The notes beneath the pieces are model-generated. The model searched no databases and was not told where the DNA came from. It was given only the letters and a program-made list of their open reading frames with translations. From NCBI GenBank assembly GCA_037447655.1, contig JBBHKE010001278.1, forward strand, positions 114,287 to 178,286: DNA of 64,000 nt, in the 5' to 3' direction. Made by a program: the position numbers and the translations under genes. This stretch comes from Zygnema cylindricum (taxonomy: Eukaryota > Streptophyta > Zygnematophyceae > Zygnematales > Zygnemataceae). Below, piece after piece: positions 12,501-31,200 of the stretch; position 1 is the stretch's first letter; the number at the start of each line of letters is the position of its first letter.

Positions 12501-15500
12501 GCGATAAAAAGAGAAAGAAGATAGAAAAAATATTATACATTTGACTCTCGTATTGTGCTCTCTGCTCGACTTCGATGACTTCTGAAACACTTGAAAACGG
12601 GGTGGGGCAAATTCCAAGCCTTATTCCAGGTTCAATGAGAAGTCAACTCTTAATGTCCAATGTACCAAAACCAAATTCGGACATATGAAGTCAGCTGTTA
12701 TATTTCCAGTTTCTACAAATGCCCCATGCATAGTGCTTATGTTGTCAATATCGAAAGCCCAATGTCCAACACAAATTTTGCTCAATGTCCAAAATCCAAC
12801 AGTGGTAATGATGATGGTCATCTTGAAGGAGAAGGAGAAGGAGCGTAGAAAAGATCGATTGTTTGTCCACAAACGCCCAAACGCCCAAAGTGATGTATGT
12901 ATTCTCAACACTCAATTTAGACTCACCCGTGGCTCAAATCATGTAGCAGGCGTTACCAGCAACTCAGTTTTGAAGGGAGAAAATGAAGAGGATGAAAAAA
13001 GAGCAAAAGAGAGGGAGAAAAAAAGAGTAGGTGTTGGATCCTCACCCAATAATGCCCCCAACAAGTTTTCCGATGTACAGCAACATAGTGAAAGCCCATG
13101 ACACCTCAGCTTCTTCTCCCTGGGGGAATCTTTCCTGAAGCTCTGACTCATCCTCCTCTAAGAATGCAAGCTCCTGCATATTTTTGAGAAATTGAAAAAT
13201 ATATTCCATGATATTCCTTATAATATGATTATAATGGCTGAAAAAGAAGCAACATGAGATCTTTTGAAAACGGATGTAATACAGCCTTCAAGGCATTTTC
13301 GGCTGCTAATTGGGACTCTAATAGCTTCGTTTAATTTCAACCGCAGTGTCCCAAAAACCTTATCTTTCAGGACTAAAAATAAATTCCATAGGCTTGTTGC
13401 TAAAAAGCCGCAGACAAAAGTTAAAGAAGTCCGTAATAAAGAATGAAAGAGGAAAAATTGAGTTATCACAATACCTGCTGAAGCATTCTCACATTCTTCC
13501 GCCAATTCCAGCTTTTAAAGCCTCCTCTTTCTTCTTTACGAATCGCCTGAGCAAGATCACGAAGTTCACGGGCTCGCTTTCCTAAATCTGTGGCCTCCTG
13601 GCATCATTAGGCCCAAAAAACTGCTGTTTAAACTAGGAATAACAACTCTCGCCTGCTTTGAGCTTGGGCAATAGATCTTGCATTCCTGTTTAGTTTCTTT
13701 TTGTTATTATGTCTTATTTGAACCTGATGTCAGTGGAGAAAAATAATTTATACCCGCAAGGTTGAAAACTAAAAGACATATCACTTGATAAAAACTTCAA
13801 TTCATGGGAATGGGGTTTTTTTTTCTCCTTCTATTACTCATAGAGCTTGCCCCTTGGCTGGTTATTATTAGCAATAGCAATATAGAGGCGGAATAAAGTC
13901 AGTTATTTTCTAACAGTAACAGTGATGGACTGTGTACTGCATCCTCCTTGCCTTCTCTAGCCTCTGTCAACCATCATTAGATGACCACAACAGCCTCCTA
14001 GAGATGTCAAAGCGACCTTATTCAGGAGCCTTACTTTAAACTGTGTGGATTAGTATTGTGATATTTCCTGTTGCTGAATCAAGTTATCATAGCTTTGTCA
14101 TGGTTCAAAACCCGTACTATTTGTTTTTCATCTTTTTTAATATGTCACAGACCGCCATTAGTTAGTCCATAATTCATGTCAAGGCAACTTATTGTTTTTA
14201 TGGTGGATTATGCAAATCTGTTCAGTAATGTCACGATTTAGTGTGGAATGAATGTAATCAGGGGGAATTGTGACGACATCAAGGTGGATTGGTATTTTCA
14301 AATCCATGACATTTTTTCTGAAAATAATTCACATTAATGGTGGTGCAGAATCTAGTTCAAGAAGGCTGCAACTTCTTTTGACAGAATCATCCGAGCTCGT
14401 GTCAGATAGTGAATCCATGAATTCGACAGTATGGCTAAAGATAAGACTGCCAAGTCCTGGTCCACTGTAGTGAGTTTTGATTAAGACAAAATACATTTGA
14501 CAGAAACTATGACAGGCAAGCCAAGGAAGTTCCACCAACTTTGATGTACTGTGCTCGAGTGATGATTGCTTTGGGTCGACGAAGGAAGGCTCCAATGGCG
14601 GAAAGGGGTAAAGCCGCTATTCCAACACCTCCAAAAATCTGGGGGAACAAAAAAGTTGTAGTTACTGTTATAGAAGAAGTCAGCTCATGATAATGTGGGA
14701 ATCAAATATTGGATTTAAGGTACTCATACATGAAAATCGCAAACCGCAGACCATTTTTGCAATTGAAGTCAAAATGACTTAACTCGAATGAAAATTAAAG
14801 AGTAAAATAAACTTCGTTGCACTATCCACAGGAAATGGACTTCTAGTAAAATTCATTTCAGTAAATGAAAAAAAGAAACAAAGCATTATTGGAACAAAAA
14901 TAATGTGAACGTACAAAGTAATAGGGTGATTTACTCTTATTTGTAATATGCAGCATAAGACTGTCAGCTGAGGATTTCCTTACCGAGAAGAGGCAGGACC
15001 CAACAATAGTACAGAGCGCCACAACGTACATTGGAAAGCTCGATCGAAGTGTAAGAGTGGCAAAAGAACCGCCAGTTGCTGTGTATGATCCACACTAAAA
15101 CACAGCCACAAACTTCAAAACTTGAGGCAATCGGACAGGTACCAAATTTACAAATTACGACAATGATACAGAAGCTCCAAGCCAGTTGGACACATGTCAC
15201 CGGCGGGACAGGTGTTTGCTGAGCCAAATATCAACTTTTTTAGATGCTATTCAGCTGTAACGGGCAGCTATCACTCACAGTTTTACGGCCAAGGGTAGGG
15301 TATGGTGAAAGACATGGAAAAGCTGCAGTCAGTTCAGTAAAGGTGTCTGTGATGTTGACTGTTGCAGAAGCGAGTCTTCGCACTGGAAAATCGACATATC
15401 CAACTCCAGCTGCAAATGACGTTCCCTTGTTTATGATCAGACAAAAGGATGGAATATACCAAATCTAAAGTTCGAAATACTGACAGAAGAGGCTTTGCAA

Positions 15501-17162
15501 ACATATTTTGTGCCATCTGATTTCAGTGTTTCAGTTAATTCAGCAACGGGATGACCGCGTACTAACAAGCAGGATAATGTTGAGAATGACACTTCATTTT
15601 GGAGGAATTGGTGAAAGATTGTAAATCTAATACAGGAGGTTAAATTGTTCCTCCCTTTCGTCTATTTTTTTCTAATCTCTTCTGATATGGAGTTCCATTA
15701 CATCCCTCGATCCTCAGGCAAATCATCCAGTACATCATTTGAGTCAGTTAATCAAGATTGACCTGTCGCTTCCTACACATTCATAAACGTTTATAATATC
15801 TCCAGCTCCGGAAGTTGGAAGTACCGAAAAGGCCGCCAAGTACAGCACCAACCCCAACAGCAATTGCGAGACACCATAACAGGGCATGTATGGCTCGCTT
15901 GGAGGCCCTCCTGTCAATTCATAAAGTCCATGCTCTCATTAGCTCATGGCGACAAAATAGGTGGACTGACATTGCAGCAAGTGCCTACAAAAGGCAAACC
16001 GGTGTTTGGAATGCTAGAAACCTTGCGCAGATCCCTTCCCAGCACCAATGCAATAGCAAGTTTGTACCTATGTCAAGAATGCTAAGTATTTGTAGAATTA
16101 CAAATAACTGCGCATATGGTTTTAGCTCGAGTCTTCTGACCTGTCTTCGTCTTCCTCGTAAAAAAACATCGAAAATGGAATGATGAAAAAGATAAAGACT
16201 GCGTCTGTGATCCAAACAATGTACCACAAAGTTTTCATTGGCAGTGTGAGCTTGCAAGCGCCAGTAACAATCTCGTTCTCACATGCTTTGCTATTTGCAA
16301 CATCTGCTGGTAACATCAAAATAGATAATTGGGCTATGGTCAACCCAAGTACCTGCATGGCCACATAGAAATTCATGAGCCAAACTGAGGCCCATGTATG
16401 TTCATCAATCGACGAAATTGAAGCAAATCAAACCACACTCACGACAAACATGTAGGTCATAGTATTGTAATCTACGTGTTTAAATAGCAACTTTTTCTAA
16501 ATCAAACCTGTCCACAACCATGGAGGCAAAACGCAACACCTTTCTCTGTCACGTGACATTAAACTTTATATCATCGCATTAATGTAATTAGTTATACATT
16601 TGTAAAAAAAAAAAAAAGGAGGAAACGTCTCTGACAGTTCGGCTGCTCTAGTTAACTTTCCATATCCATTGCAGAGTTCAAAAGGGTGGCTAGTGGATGC
16701 CTTGGAAGCCATTCCCACAAATTTGTAAGAAAACTAAAAGAGCTCCCACATGAATGCCAAAAACTTGAGCTCTAAGACAATGATTGGCAAACTTGCATCG
16801 GCACATTTCTATGAGCTGTCTCCATTATGATGTCAAATCAACGTGGCTAAACATAGCTAGCGCATTTTTCCTTAACAGCCTATCTTCATCTTCTGCTTGG
16901 TGGGCTGCCTACCATTGTGGTTAAAATGTAGGGCTGGCAGTTACAATATACACACAATTTTTTTAATCAAGCTGGCATATACTTGCCTGCAATCATAATG
17001 ATAAAAAGTGTACCATTGACGTACCACAACAATCTTTGGAAAATACGCCTGATTGTAGTCATCAGGATGTTGATAGCTGACAAGAACGTATATGTTTACC
17101 ACAAAAATTACACAACAGAGAACAACAGTAACCACGGCAAGTGCAATGTCATAGTCTGACAT
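9578..17162 (-). CDS. LMBR1-like (LMBD1-type) multi-pass membrane protein, 15 exons, 517 aa
   Basis: Plant LMBR1-like family (Arabidopsis At5g01460/At3g08930 type), multi-pass integral membrane proteins of unsettled function. Exons on the minus strand: 17162-17025, 16352-16141, 15910-15825, 15409-15287, 15218-15201, 15078-14984, 14638-14540, 13597-13475, 13173-13046, 12498-12389, 12112-11998, 11770-11705, 11512-11402, 9844-9778, 9640-9578. All phases join and total 1554 nt. Landmarks: N-terminal span with [15 protein letters not shown], then [49 protein letters not shown], a coiled-coil-like [51 protein letters not shown] and [14 protein letters not shown]. The start was chosen by alignment of [10 protein letters not shown] with the family N-terminus. 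Oddities are an 18-nt micro-exon (exon 5, the least certain), a GC-AG intron after exon 12, a solo LTR in intron 13, and a stop codon lying in a MITE terminus. Confidence 0.95.
10088..11158 (+). mobile_element. Solo LTR of a copia element in LMBR1-like intron 13
   Basis: A 1071-bp TG...CA unit (TGTTGTAATTTATAAATC ... GTAGAACAACA) flanked by a perfect 5-bp target duplication ACATG (10083-10087 and 11159-11163). The start matches the 5' LTR of element X (47763 onward). It has a TATA-like GAGTATATAAATT near 10790 and an ATG near 11100 opening the LTR-encoded Gag N-terminus ([12 protein letters not shown]...). No internal sequence remains, so it arose by LTR-LTR recombination. It lies antisense to the host gene. 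Confidence 0.88.
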
Positions 17163-19760
17163 TTTTGTTAACCAGGAAGCTTTTTCAACCAAGAGTCTCA
17201 GTAGCTTCGTGTTCGCTTATTCTTGTGAAACGTAATGCGTTGATTTCCACATATTCAAACTAAAACTCGAACAAGTGTCATGTTTGCTCTTGCGAATCAA
17301 CAGGTTTCACAAAATACAATCAACTATCCGGTTCCTTTCCATACAAAGACACAAAAACATCAACCACTTCCAATAAACATTGAACTGCAATGGGAGACAA
17401 AAATGAGAAATCTGTAGGAGCACATGGTTGCCAGCAATTTTGCTGAATGTGCCATTTTGAGCACAAATCGAGTGCAAAGTCAGAGTCCACTGTAAACCGA
17501 CTTTGGAAAAGTTAAACATTTCAGCTTTTTCCAGAAAGGGAATGCCAAGACGTTGTCTTGAAGAGTTCCATTTCTTCCATTTGAATCGGTTACAGGAGTG
17601 CAGCAGTTTCAGCTGGCAACGAAGCGTACGGTACGAATAAAATGTGCGAAAGTCCGTGCGGAGTCTGCAAACCGTGCGACTGTACGAAACTTTCTTATAG
17701 CCGTGATCTAAATTTCGTGCGCCGATCCTCCGAAAGCGCATGAAATTTTGTGGAGTACTATTTAGGGTGGATTTCCATGGAAAGGAGTACCATGCAATGT
17801 ACGTTCTAACAAGTTCTACAGGCACGGTGCCTGGTTTGGTTCTGATCTGTTCGATTTACGTGCGGTCGAACGGCACAGCTCGGTTTGAAACCGGTTTGGG
17901 GTTTGCGAACCAAGGTAAACCGTGGGGTTATGCCGAACCCAAACATTCAAACCGTTAAACCATCAAACCGCCAAAATGCTTTTAGGAAGCCTAAAAAAAC
18001 GCTAAAATAATCCTAAACGTCAACACTTTTACAAAGATTCCAACGGTCTTTCCTGCGCACATCCAAAAATGGTATATTCGAACATCGCATTGTTACCATT
18101 GCCGGTTAGCACTGCAGCCAATGATGGCGGTTTTTTAACCTTGCGTTCGAACATCGGGGTCAAACATAGTCTTAGAACATTGCAAACTGCAGTTGAAAAT
18201 AGCTTTCTAACATTGCATCTGGACATTCAAGAGAATAAAATAATAAAAAAATTGAAGTTGTTGTTTTTAGCTGTAGGCCATGTTTGCTGAACACTAATTT
18301 TACATCACCTGATATTTATATTCTAAACATGTGATGTTCCTGTTTTGGCAGCAACACGAAGGGAAAGATGGTTAAGCGATGCCAGAACTATATATTATCT
18401 AAGATAAAAATCAATACTTTATGTGATCTTGACAGTCATAAAGCATTGCGTAGAATTTTCCAGGAAGCGGAGTTCCAGATGAAAAAAATAAAACCTACAA
18501 ATGTGAAGATTGCAGAACACAGTTTCCTTACTTGACCTTTGCCTCATAAAGCCTACAGAGGGAGTCCAAGCTCAAATACTTTTTATTCTAAGCAGAAATG
18601 CAAATACCAATAAAGTATGCCTTAGACCAGACATGTCCACCGAGGTAATGCACCGCCTGTCTTTTGCGACAATGAATTATTCAATATGCAACCAGCTCCT
18701 TTAAGAATCTAATTTACCTTTCCTGTTTTTCCAACTTCTTTCGTTTGTTTGTGTGGTATTTTTCATTTTTGGCGGTCAGACATGAGTCTTTTTATTTGTT
18801 AAATATGTATGTATGATTGAAAACATGATCTGCTATGTACCTAAGGGATCGTAGACTGCCAATAAAAAGTTTGTGCAACTTTTTTATTTATTCTACTGTT
18901 CCAATTTGTATGTTCACGCAGTAGTGGGAAAACAAATGTCAAAATGATACAAAATCTACAACACCTAAAGTGAAAGAGAGGAAAAAACGGGCCAAAACCA
19001 GTGAAAACCAAAATAAATGAACCCAAAAACATTACAACTGACTAAATATCATACTCTGCTTAGATTTGCAGGAGGGAACTTCTTACAAAGGGTATAAATC
19101 ATCAAACAACAAGGAGAAATAAAAAAAAAAGTAACAAAAGACTATCAAAAATTATCAATAAAATATTAAAAATGATCAAAATTGTCAAAAAGTAACCTAA
19201 ATTATCAGAATCGATAAAAATTACCAGATAACCAAAAATTTACCAGCAAAATTTCCATACAAATTTAAACAAAAAAAATATTCTAAGACATTGAATAAGA
19301 CATCAATTAAAATGTTGAAAATTCTTCAAAACAGAAAATTAGAAGATTCACAGTATAAATTACCAAACAAAAATTCTTTGCCTTAAAAAGCTCCAGAGTT
19401 TACACAGGTCAGCGAAAAAAGTACTACCAGTACCAAATTTTATACCAAATAAAAATCATTCTCAGTATAAAAAAAAAAAAAAAAAAAAAACCATTTAAGG
19501 TCCCCTTCTAACTAAAAAAAAAAGAAAAAAAGTTCCAGAGTCCTCTATGAAAATTAGCATTATCCCAAACCCTCCAGGCATACTAAAACCCTAAAAACCC
19601 TAGAAACCCTAAAATTGAGAAACCCTAGAGTGAATAAAAAATGGGAAGAAAAAAACAGTATTGGAAACCCACCCCCCCAAAAAAACCCAGCCCTACTCCC
19701 TTGCATTTGGTACAGAAAATGGACTAAATATTAAAAAAAAAAAAAAAAAAAAAACAGTTT
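17163..19760. other. Intergenic region between the LMBR1-like start and the GUN4 stop
   Basis: Holds the LMBR1-like promoter side (17163 upward) and the GUN4 3' flank. 17850-17990 is rich in AACCGGTTT/AAACCG words. 19100-19480 is very A/T-rich with repeated AAAATTATCA/ACCAAA words and an A20 tract. 19580-19630 has several AAACCCTA (telobox-like) words. No coding sequence supported. Confidence 0.5.
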
Positions 19761-20675
19761 TTAAAATCCATACTCCGAACTGTCGAAAACTTCATCCAGA
19801 ACTCCCTTCGCTAAAGACGAACTTTCTGTCGAAGAAGACGTTCTCTTCTCTCCCTCTCCTCCTCCTACCCCTCCCAGTTGACTATCAAAAGTAGGGAGAT
19901 CGTCACTAATTTCCATCATCTCCTCCTTATCAAAACCATCAAAAGCCGGATGAGACAAAATCCTTTCAAACAAGAGAGTTCCTCTCAGGGCATTTGTGAG
20001 AGGGAGATGCCCAACCGGCGCCTCTATATCCCACTGAAACTCCAACGGAAACTTTTTATATGTCGCATTCTCCCCGAAAGTCCACCCAATTTTGGAAAAA
20101 AAGGGCTTCCATCTTTTATTTACACCCCTCCAGAGTTTCCTTTGCACACTGTATCCGAATTTGTCGTTACTGTAAGCCCTCCATAAAGAATCAATAGTGA
20201 GCAAATCGGCGGAAGGCATAAAGGGGACTTCGGAAAAATAAACCCATTTTCTTTTAGAAGCCCCTTCCCCTGCGAGAACACATAGTATTTTCCTTGTCTC
20301 CTCATCGGCGGCCTCCCATTGGCCCTCTTTGAGCTTATCCCTCAACCCCTCGTACGATATACCCATTTCTGAAGTCAAAGGGATCTCCTCTTTGACTTCC
20401 AGAGAATCTTTGACCAAATCTTTGACTCCCTCTCTGCTTGTCTGTGTCTGAGCCGAAGCCCTAATGACTCTCCTGGTACAAGAATAGAGGGGGAAGGGGA
20501 GGGGGCCAGGGAGAGAGCTCCTTTTTAAAGCTTGGTTTTGAAGCGCTATCCGTTGCTGATGATGATGATGACGTGTGTCTGTCGATTTTTGTTCATGTGA
20601 TGACGTCATCGCTTGGATGCTGGTTTTATTAGAGAGGAGGGTGCCTTGAAAAGCAGCCATGCTTGTGGCTGCCAT
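19761..20675 (-). CDS. GUN4: GUN4, Mg-chelatase-stimulating tetrapyrrole-binding protein, plastid
   Basis: A single-exon 304-aa protein. GUN4 binds protoporphyrin/Mg-protoporphyrin and stimulates Mg-chelatase in chlorophyll synthesis. The start chosen is MAATSMAAFQGTLLSN, because residues 1-80 then look like a Ser/Thr/Ala-rich plastid transit peptide; an upstream in-frame ATG at 20795 would prepend a hydrophobic stretch that is less plausible. The GUN4 domain is about residues 107-235: YEGLRDKLKEGQWEAADEET, ADLLTIDSLWRAYSNDKFGY, SVQRKLWRGV, FPLEFQWDIEAPVGHLP. A Ser/Gly-rich acidic tail (about 255-304, ending FDSSEYGF) follows; land-plant GUN4 has a phosphorylated C-terminal tail not found in cyanobacteria, and this looks equivalent. 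A His-rich patch lies at residues 35-41. No internal stop or frameshift. Confidence 0.93.
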   Translation of the reverse strand: MAATSMAAFQGTLLSNKTSIQAMTSSHEQKSTDTRHHHHQQRIALQNQALKRSSLPGPLPFPLYSCTRRVIRASAQTQTSREGVKDLVKDSLEVKEEIPLTSEMGISYEGLRDKLKEGQWEAADEETRKILCVLAGEGASKRKWVYFSEVPFMPSADLLTIDSLWRAYSNDKFGYSVQRKLWRGVNKRWKPFFSKIGWTFGENATYKKFPLEFQWDIEAPVGHLPLTNALRGTLLFERILSHPAFDGFDKEEMMEISDDLPTFDSQLGGVGGGEGEKRTSSSTESSSLAKGVLDEVFDSSEYGF

Positions 20676-25823
<5,148 letters not shown>

Positions 25824-27189
25824 TCATCCAAGACGTGATTCTCGATTTTGCGGTGATGGATTTACATGTTGTCTTGTGACATATGTGTTAAATGAAACGA
25901 GAGATAACAGGATAGAGTCGCTATTGCAGCCTGATGCCCTGGCGTAGAAAACCCTAAAAAACCCTAAAGACTCCAGACGTGCTGCTGGTTTTGATACGAC
26001 CTCGTTGGTGCTTATGTACCACATTAATTTGGAACCGCTAGGTTTTTTCAGAAGTGTTTTCAAGGTGGCATTTTGACGGCTCGAGGGGTTGTGCTAGTGT
26101 CATATACATTGAATCTGTAATGGTGCTGTTTGGAAGCTGTGGACATTTAATGAGGTTGTCTTGTTGGTCATGTATTATTCATGGTCAAACATACTGTAGC
26201 TGTCCAAAGTTTGCTGGTAATTTGGTTTGTGCACTGGGCTGGTTTCCTCTGCCCTTGTAGTCAAGAAACATTCTTGAACGTCCTTAGAGGCATACGCACA
26301 CTTTCTCCGTTTTTGGTCAAAAAAATAGCGCAATGTCAAGCTTATTGAGCCTGCTAATACAACAGTTTTCCATCACAGAGGATTAAGTTCATCCAGTTGG
26401 TCAGGGGATTGACAGTGCTCTACCATGTCTGTGCTTTACCGTGTTTATTGTAGAAAAGATGTTATTGATGTTATTTGGCTGAAAGTGCATCAATGTTCAT
26501 CATGATGTTTCAGACATGTTAGGGTTTTAGAATTGAAACTGTTACTGATGGTATGGCTGCCCTCGAAAAATGGCTGGTTAAGCGAACATGAAAGTCACCT
26601 GGCACTTACACAGGTCCTTAGCGAAGTTTCTGTTTTTGGAGGATTCATCATGGAAGCTACTTCTGGTTGTTGCATGTGTGACCTCTACAGTACACCTGGT
26701 ACTGGATCTTTTACCGTTGTCATGTGGACCATTGTTAGCACTAATGAATTTGAACGCACATGGTTTTATGTAGTTATTGTGTGACACTAGCTAAATTTGC
26801 TATCTGCCTTACAGCCAGCCGAGAAGAAATGCATGCACTCATGTGAAAGAAACTTATCTGCAACGATTGGCTGTTGTTGAATAGACAGTTTTGTCCTTAC
26901 CTGTTTCGATGAAGGAACCAAATTTTCCTTTGGAAAGGAAAGTAAAGCATGGGTGACTTTGCCCTCTGAAACTCAATATTCTGGCCCCCCTTTAATCTTG
27001 AAACTCCTCGATAGAGCTGTAGGGAAGACACAGGAAAACACAAAAGTATGCGTGCACTCCCTTGCCCAGGTGGAAACTTCTGACACACTTTCTTTCATTT
27101 TTTATTACACAAAATGTTCTTATATAATATTTATATACTTTTGTATTTTCGTAAATTTATACATCAAAACTCAAGTTCGGGTATATTAA

Positions 27190-28270
27190 GGTAATTCCAC
27201 TTCCCACTCTCTCACTCACACAAACCACACCCGGCCTCTAAAAATACCCCTTGTCCCTGCCCTCCTCCCTGCCATAGCCTACTCACACCTCCCTCCTCCC
27301 CCCCCCCTCTCTTTCCCCACACCTTCCCTTCTCCTTGTCCCTACTTGCCCCCCCTCTCTCCCCTCACCCCATCCCTACCTCTCCAATCTCTCGCGATCAC
27401 CTACTCCTAAGCCCCCATTCTCTCCCCCCTCCCCCTCCCTCTCAAACTCTTCTTCTCCTGACTTACCTGTCTTCTGCTACCCCCTTCCCTCCCTCTCCAT
27501 ACGGCTTTGCCCTCGGCCATGGCGTTTTTTTGCTCCCTTCCTTCCCCCTTCCCCTAACCCCCTCTCTTCCTCCTCGCCCCCCCTCCCATCTCTCCCTCTC
27601 CCACCTCTGTCATCTACCGCTCTCCTCTTTCCTCCCCCCTCCCTCTCCTCCCCTTCTCGCCTAGCCCCTCTCTCACCTTCCACCACCCTCTCCCTCCCCC
27701 TCACTCCCCCACATCTCTATCCACCCCCCTCCCTCGCTTGCACTCTCTCTCGCGGCACCCTCTCTCCCTCCTCGCTTCTGCCTCTCCCATACTCTCTCTT
27801 CTCTTTCTCCTCCCCCCTCTCCCTCCCCCCCTCTCTCCTCCCCCGTTCTCTTCTCCCTCTCCTCCCTTTATTCCGGTCTCTCCCCCTCCCTTATGACCCA
27901 CACCCCATTCAGAGCCCACCCCCCCTTCCCTCATCCCAAATATTCATTTTTTTATTTATAAATATCTATGAAGTTTATTTATTTATGCACACATGTTACA
28001 GTAGTCCCAAACTTCTTCTCCCTCTCCCTCTCCCTCTCCTTCTCCCTCTCCCTCTCCCTCTCCCTCTCCCTCTCCCTCTCCCTCTCCCTCTCCTTCTCCC
28101 TCTCCCTCTCTCTCATTGTCCAATTCAAAAACATCTTCTATCTAATTTTTTCTTTTCAACCCTCTCTACATCTCACCCTCCCTATTTCTTTCACCTCCTC
28201 CTCTCCCTCTCTATCTCAGTTCTAGTTTGCTCTCTCCATTCTCTCTCTCCCCCCCCCCTTCTCCCCCGTT
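27190..28270. repeat. Polypyrimidine (CT-rich) tract with CTCCCT microsatellite
   Basis: A C/T-rich strand for about 750 bp (27190-27950), then (CTCCCT)n at about 28014-28112. The inverted counterpart is the purine-rich 37940-38870 tract in the right arm, so the two can pair over about 0.8 kb. Open frames here are low-complexity Ser/Pro/Leu strings and not credible genes. Confidence 0.85.
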
Positions 28271-31200
28271 TATAATTCCTTCTTCATTCCGCAACTTCTC
28301 CAATCGTAATCGGTTTCTTTTCGTAATGATTCGAACCGTGCGTTTTTTCTCATCGTCATTCATTTTGTCCCAATTGGAAATTCTTTGGAGCTGTCCGTCC
28401 TCCTGAAAACAAATCGACAAAGGAACAAAGTTTTTTAAAAGTCAACAACGTCAACAAAGTCAACAAAATCAAGAAAGTCAACAAAATCGAGAAAGTTCGC
28501 ATAATCAACAAGGTTAAAAATGGAAGTCAACAAAGTCAACAAAGGTTCGTGGTAACAAACTCCTTCAAATAAAACTCTTTCAAAATCCTCAACAGTATTT
28601 AAGAACAACCTCGGAGAGACTCTAATCAACCACGATGTATTCTTTTTAAATCAAGAAAAAAAAAATAGAAAAATTAAATGAAAAAACACCATCAAACCAT
28701 GAAACTCACTGACAAATGTTCTGAAAATGTTTCAAAACCCTAAAAACCCATCATTTTGACGGAATATGATTGTCGGATTTTGCTCATTTGCTGTTTCTGT
28801 CCTTTTTTTGGGGTTCTTTCTCTGGAAAAAACGTTGTGACAAGAAAGACGTACAAATGAAGAACTACATTGACAATTAAACAAAAAAACAAAACTTTTGT
28901 TTTGGTAAAACAAAATAAGTGTTGAAAATTTTAGGTTTAAAGCCCGTGGCAGAAAAAAAATCCTAAGTATTGACGTTTCAGAAAATAGGAAGAAAACCTT
29001 CACAGCACAAAACTACGAGTTAATTCTCAATCGAAAAATCACACTTATGTGAGAACAAAAATTACCCTTAAAAACCTTAAAAAGCCGTTAAAAACCCTAA
29101 AATAATGAAAAATGCCCACTTGTAACTAATACCAGTAAGGAGTATCATAATCATTCTTATTTCGAATCACAAATTTAGACAGAAGTTATAGTTTCAATTC
29201 TTAAAAAAAAAAAAGCGATTTGCAATCTGCCATTTTTTTTCAATGTCTTTTGAAGTTCGGTTTTCAACAGGTTTTAAAGAAATCCTAGTCAAATTTTCAG
29301 TAACCGCAAAGAAAAAAAATCCTTGGAGAAACACAGAAGATAAAGAAGTGCACAATACAAAAATATTATGCACCTGAGACACAAAATGCGAGAAAGTACA
29401 CAACAACAATACAAAATACAAAGAAAACACTCCCCAGATACGGTTTTTGGTTGTAGTGCAATACAATAGATTACAATACATTGTAACCATTGTCGCCACA
29501 TTCTTTATTCAAATATCGGTCAAAATTCAAACTGGTTTTTTTTCATTGGATTTCTTTTCATGAAATTTGTAGACATCGAGATTTTCCATCCGCAAAACTT
29601 GCAAATGTGGAGTCCTTTTGAACACGAACCTTATAAATATTTTTGTTCGTGCAAAGTTTACTCAGAAAGTTGACAACACATTAAGATATGCTCGGCATTT
29701 GGTTCAAATAATGGAATACGTTTTATTGACCCATATTCAGGAATACAAATTGTATAGAGTACTAAAAAATAATGTAACAAACTAGAAAACGACGCGTTAT
29801 CGTGTCATAAGCTATGATATGACATAATTTAAACTAATATACGCTTTGGAACAATGCTAGTGATAATTACATATACACTACACTGGTCCACACTATGTCT
29901 ATTTGATGGTTTTCAAAGGGGATCTTAGGAAAATCTGTTCAGCACAAAACATGGGTTATATTCACTGAATCGTACCAACTCTGGTGTAGATGAGCATAAT
30001 TAATCATAGACTTGACAGCACAAACCACACTACCTAACAATGGCGTACCGAGTTTCAGAGGATAGATGACAATATGGTGTCCGGACAAAAAATGAAGACT
30101 GGAAGAGTTTTCCAATTTTCGGCACTTCAACTCAAACTGTCCATTATTTGGTTTCAAATTTTGAAAGAATCTTTCTGGTCTTTTTTGGCACAAAGTACAC
30201 ATTACATTATCTGGTGGAAAGCGGAAAACAGGCAAATCAAAAGTTGAAGGTTCAGATTTGCCACATTCATAAACATGTTATCTACCGTTTATTTCTCTTT
30301 TCTTCTCGCATGAAACGTAGACATAATATTAAATCAGTCTGTGCCACGCTATTTATGTTGTAAGGAAAAAAGGAGAAGATATTCCATGCACACTATCAAT
30401 ACTGTGCTGCTCAATAAAGTACAATTTATGATCCAAGGCCAAACCAAATACCGAGATAAATTCTCGTACACATATGCATTATGTTGAAAAATCATGTTAA
30501 ATTTCCAGTGTTCAATACTAGACCTGTCCAAGAAATTTAAGTACTCCGTTTCCAGACTAGCTTTGATTAAAGGAGTAAAGATCACATTATAAAAAAATAT
30601 AAAACAAGGCACTTGTATGCTGCTGTCAAAGGAAATAAAATGATGATATACAACATAATACGCTATCCACGCAATTTACCATAGTTCAGTAGTTATGAGA
30701 GCAAAATTGAATGTTTGTATCATACTGCATAGCAATATACTATCAATGTAATGCATCATTTATGATCCAATAGGAATCTCTTGACATCACAGAGTTCCAA
30801 AAGCGATATAAGACAAATTATAACCAAGAGAAACAAAAAAAAATAGTGAACAACTATTTCATGGCCATTATTTTTTTAAATGCCTACAAAGAGGAAATTT
30901 AAAGGCCAGCCCCAGAAGATCCAACAAACAGGAGAAATTAAAGCCAAAACCAACAGCCTCCCCAGAAAGCGACGAAGTGTGGAAAAGGGAGAAGGCAAGT
31001 CAGAGAGAGGGTGAGATGGAGATCGACTGGAAGCATGTCCAAGAGAGAGAGAAGAAGGTGAACACACCTGCACCACCAGAGGACCCAGCTTATCCACAAG
31101 AGACACGTGTCCTTCATTGACTGGCACAGAGGTGGCTCCTGGCTCACTTGGCGGGAGAGCCAGAGGTACTTCCTCCTTTGAAGAGGAAGTGGGAGAGGAA

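Noticed and set aside
15815-16183. 122-codon plus-strand ORF
   Set aside because: It is the antisense shadow of LMBR1-like exons 2 and 3, which have matching phases and family motifs.
27335-27934. Long open frames in the CT-rich tract of the left arm
   Set aside because: Same low-complexity effect; no domain and not conserved in frame in the other arm.
28014-28112. Regularly repeated short units that might suggest a CRISPR array
   Set aside because: It is a CTCCCT microsatellite without spacers, in a eukaryotic genome.
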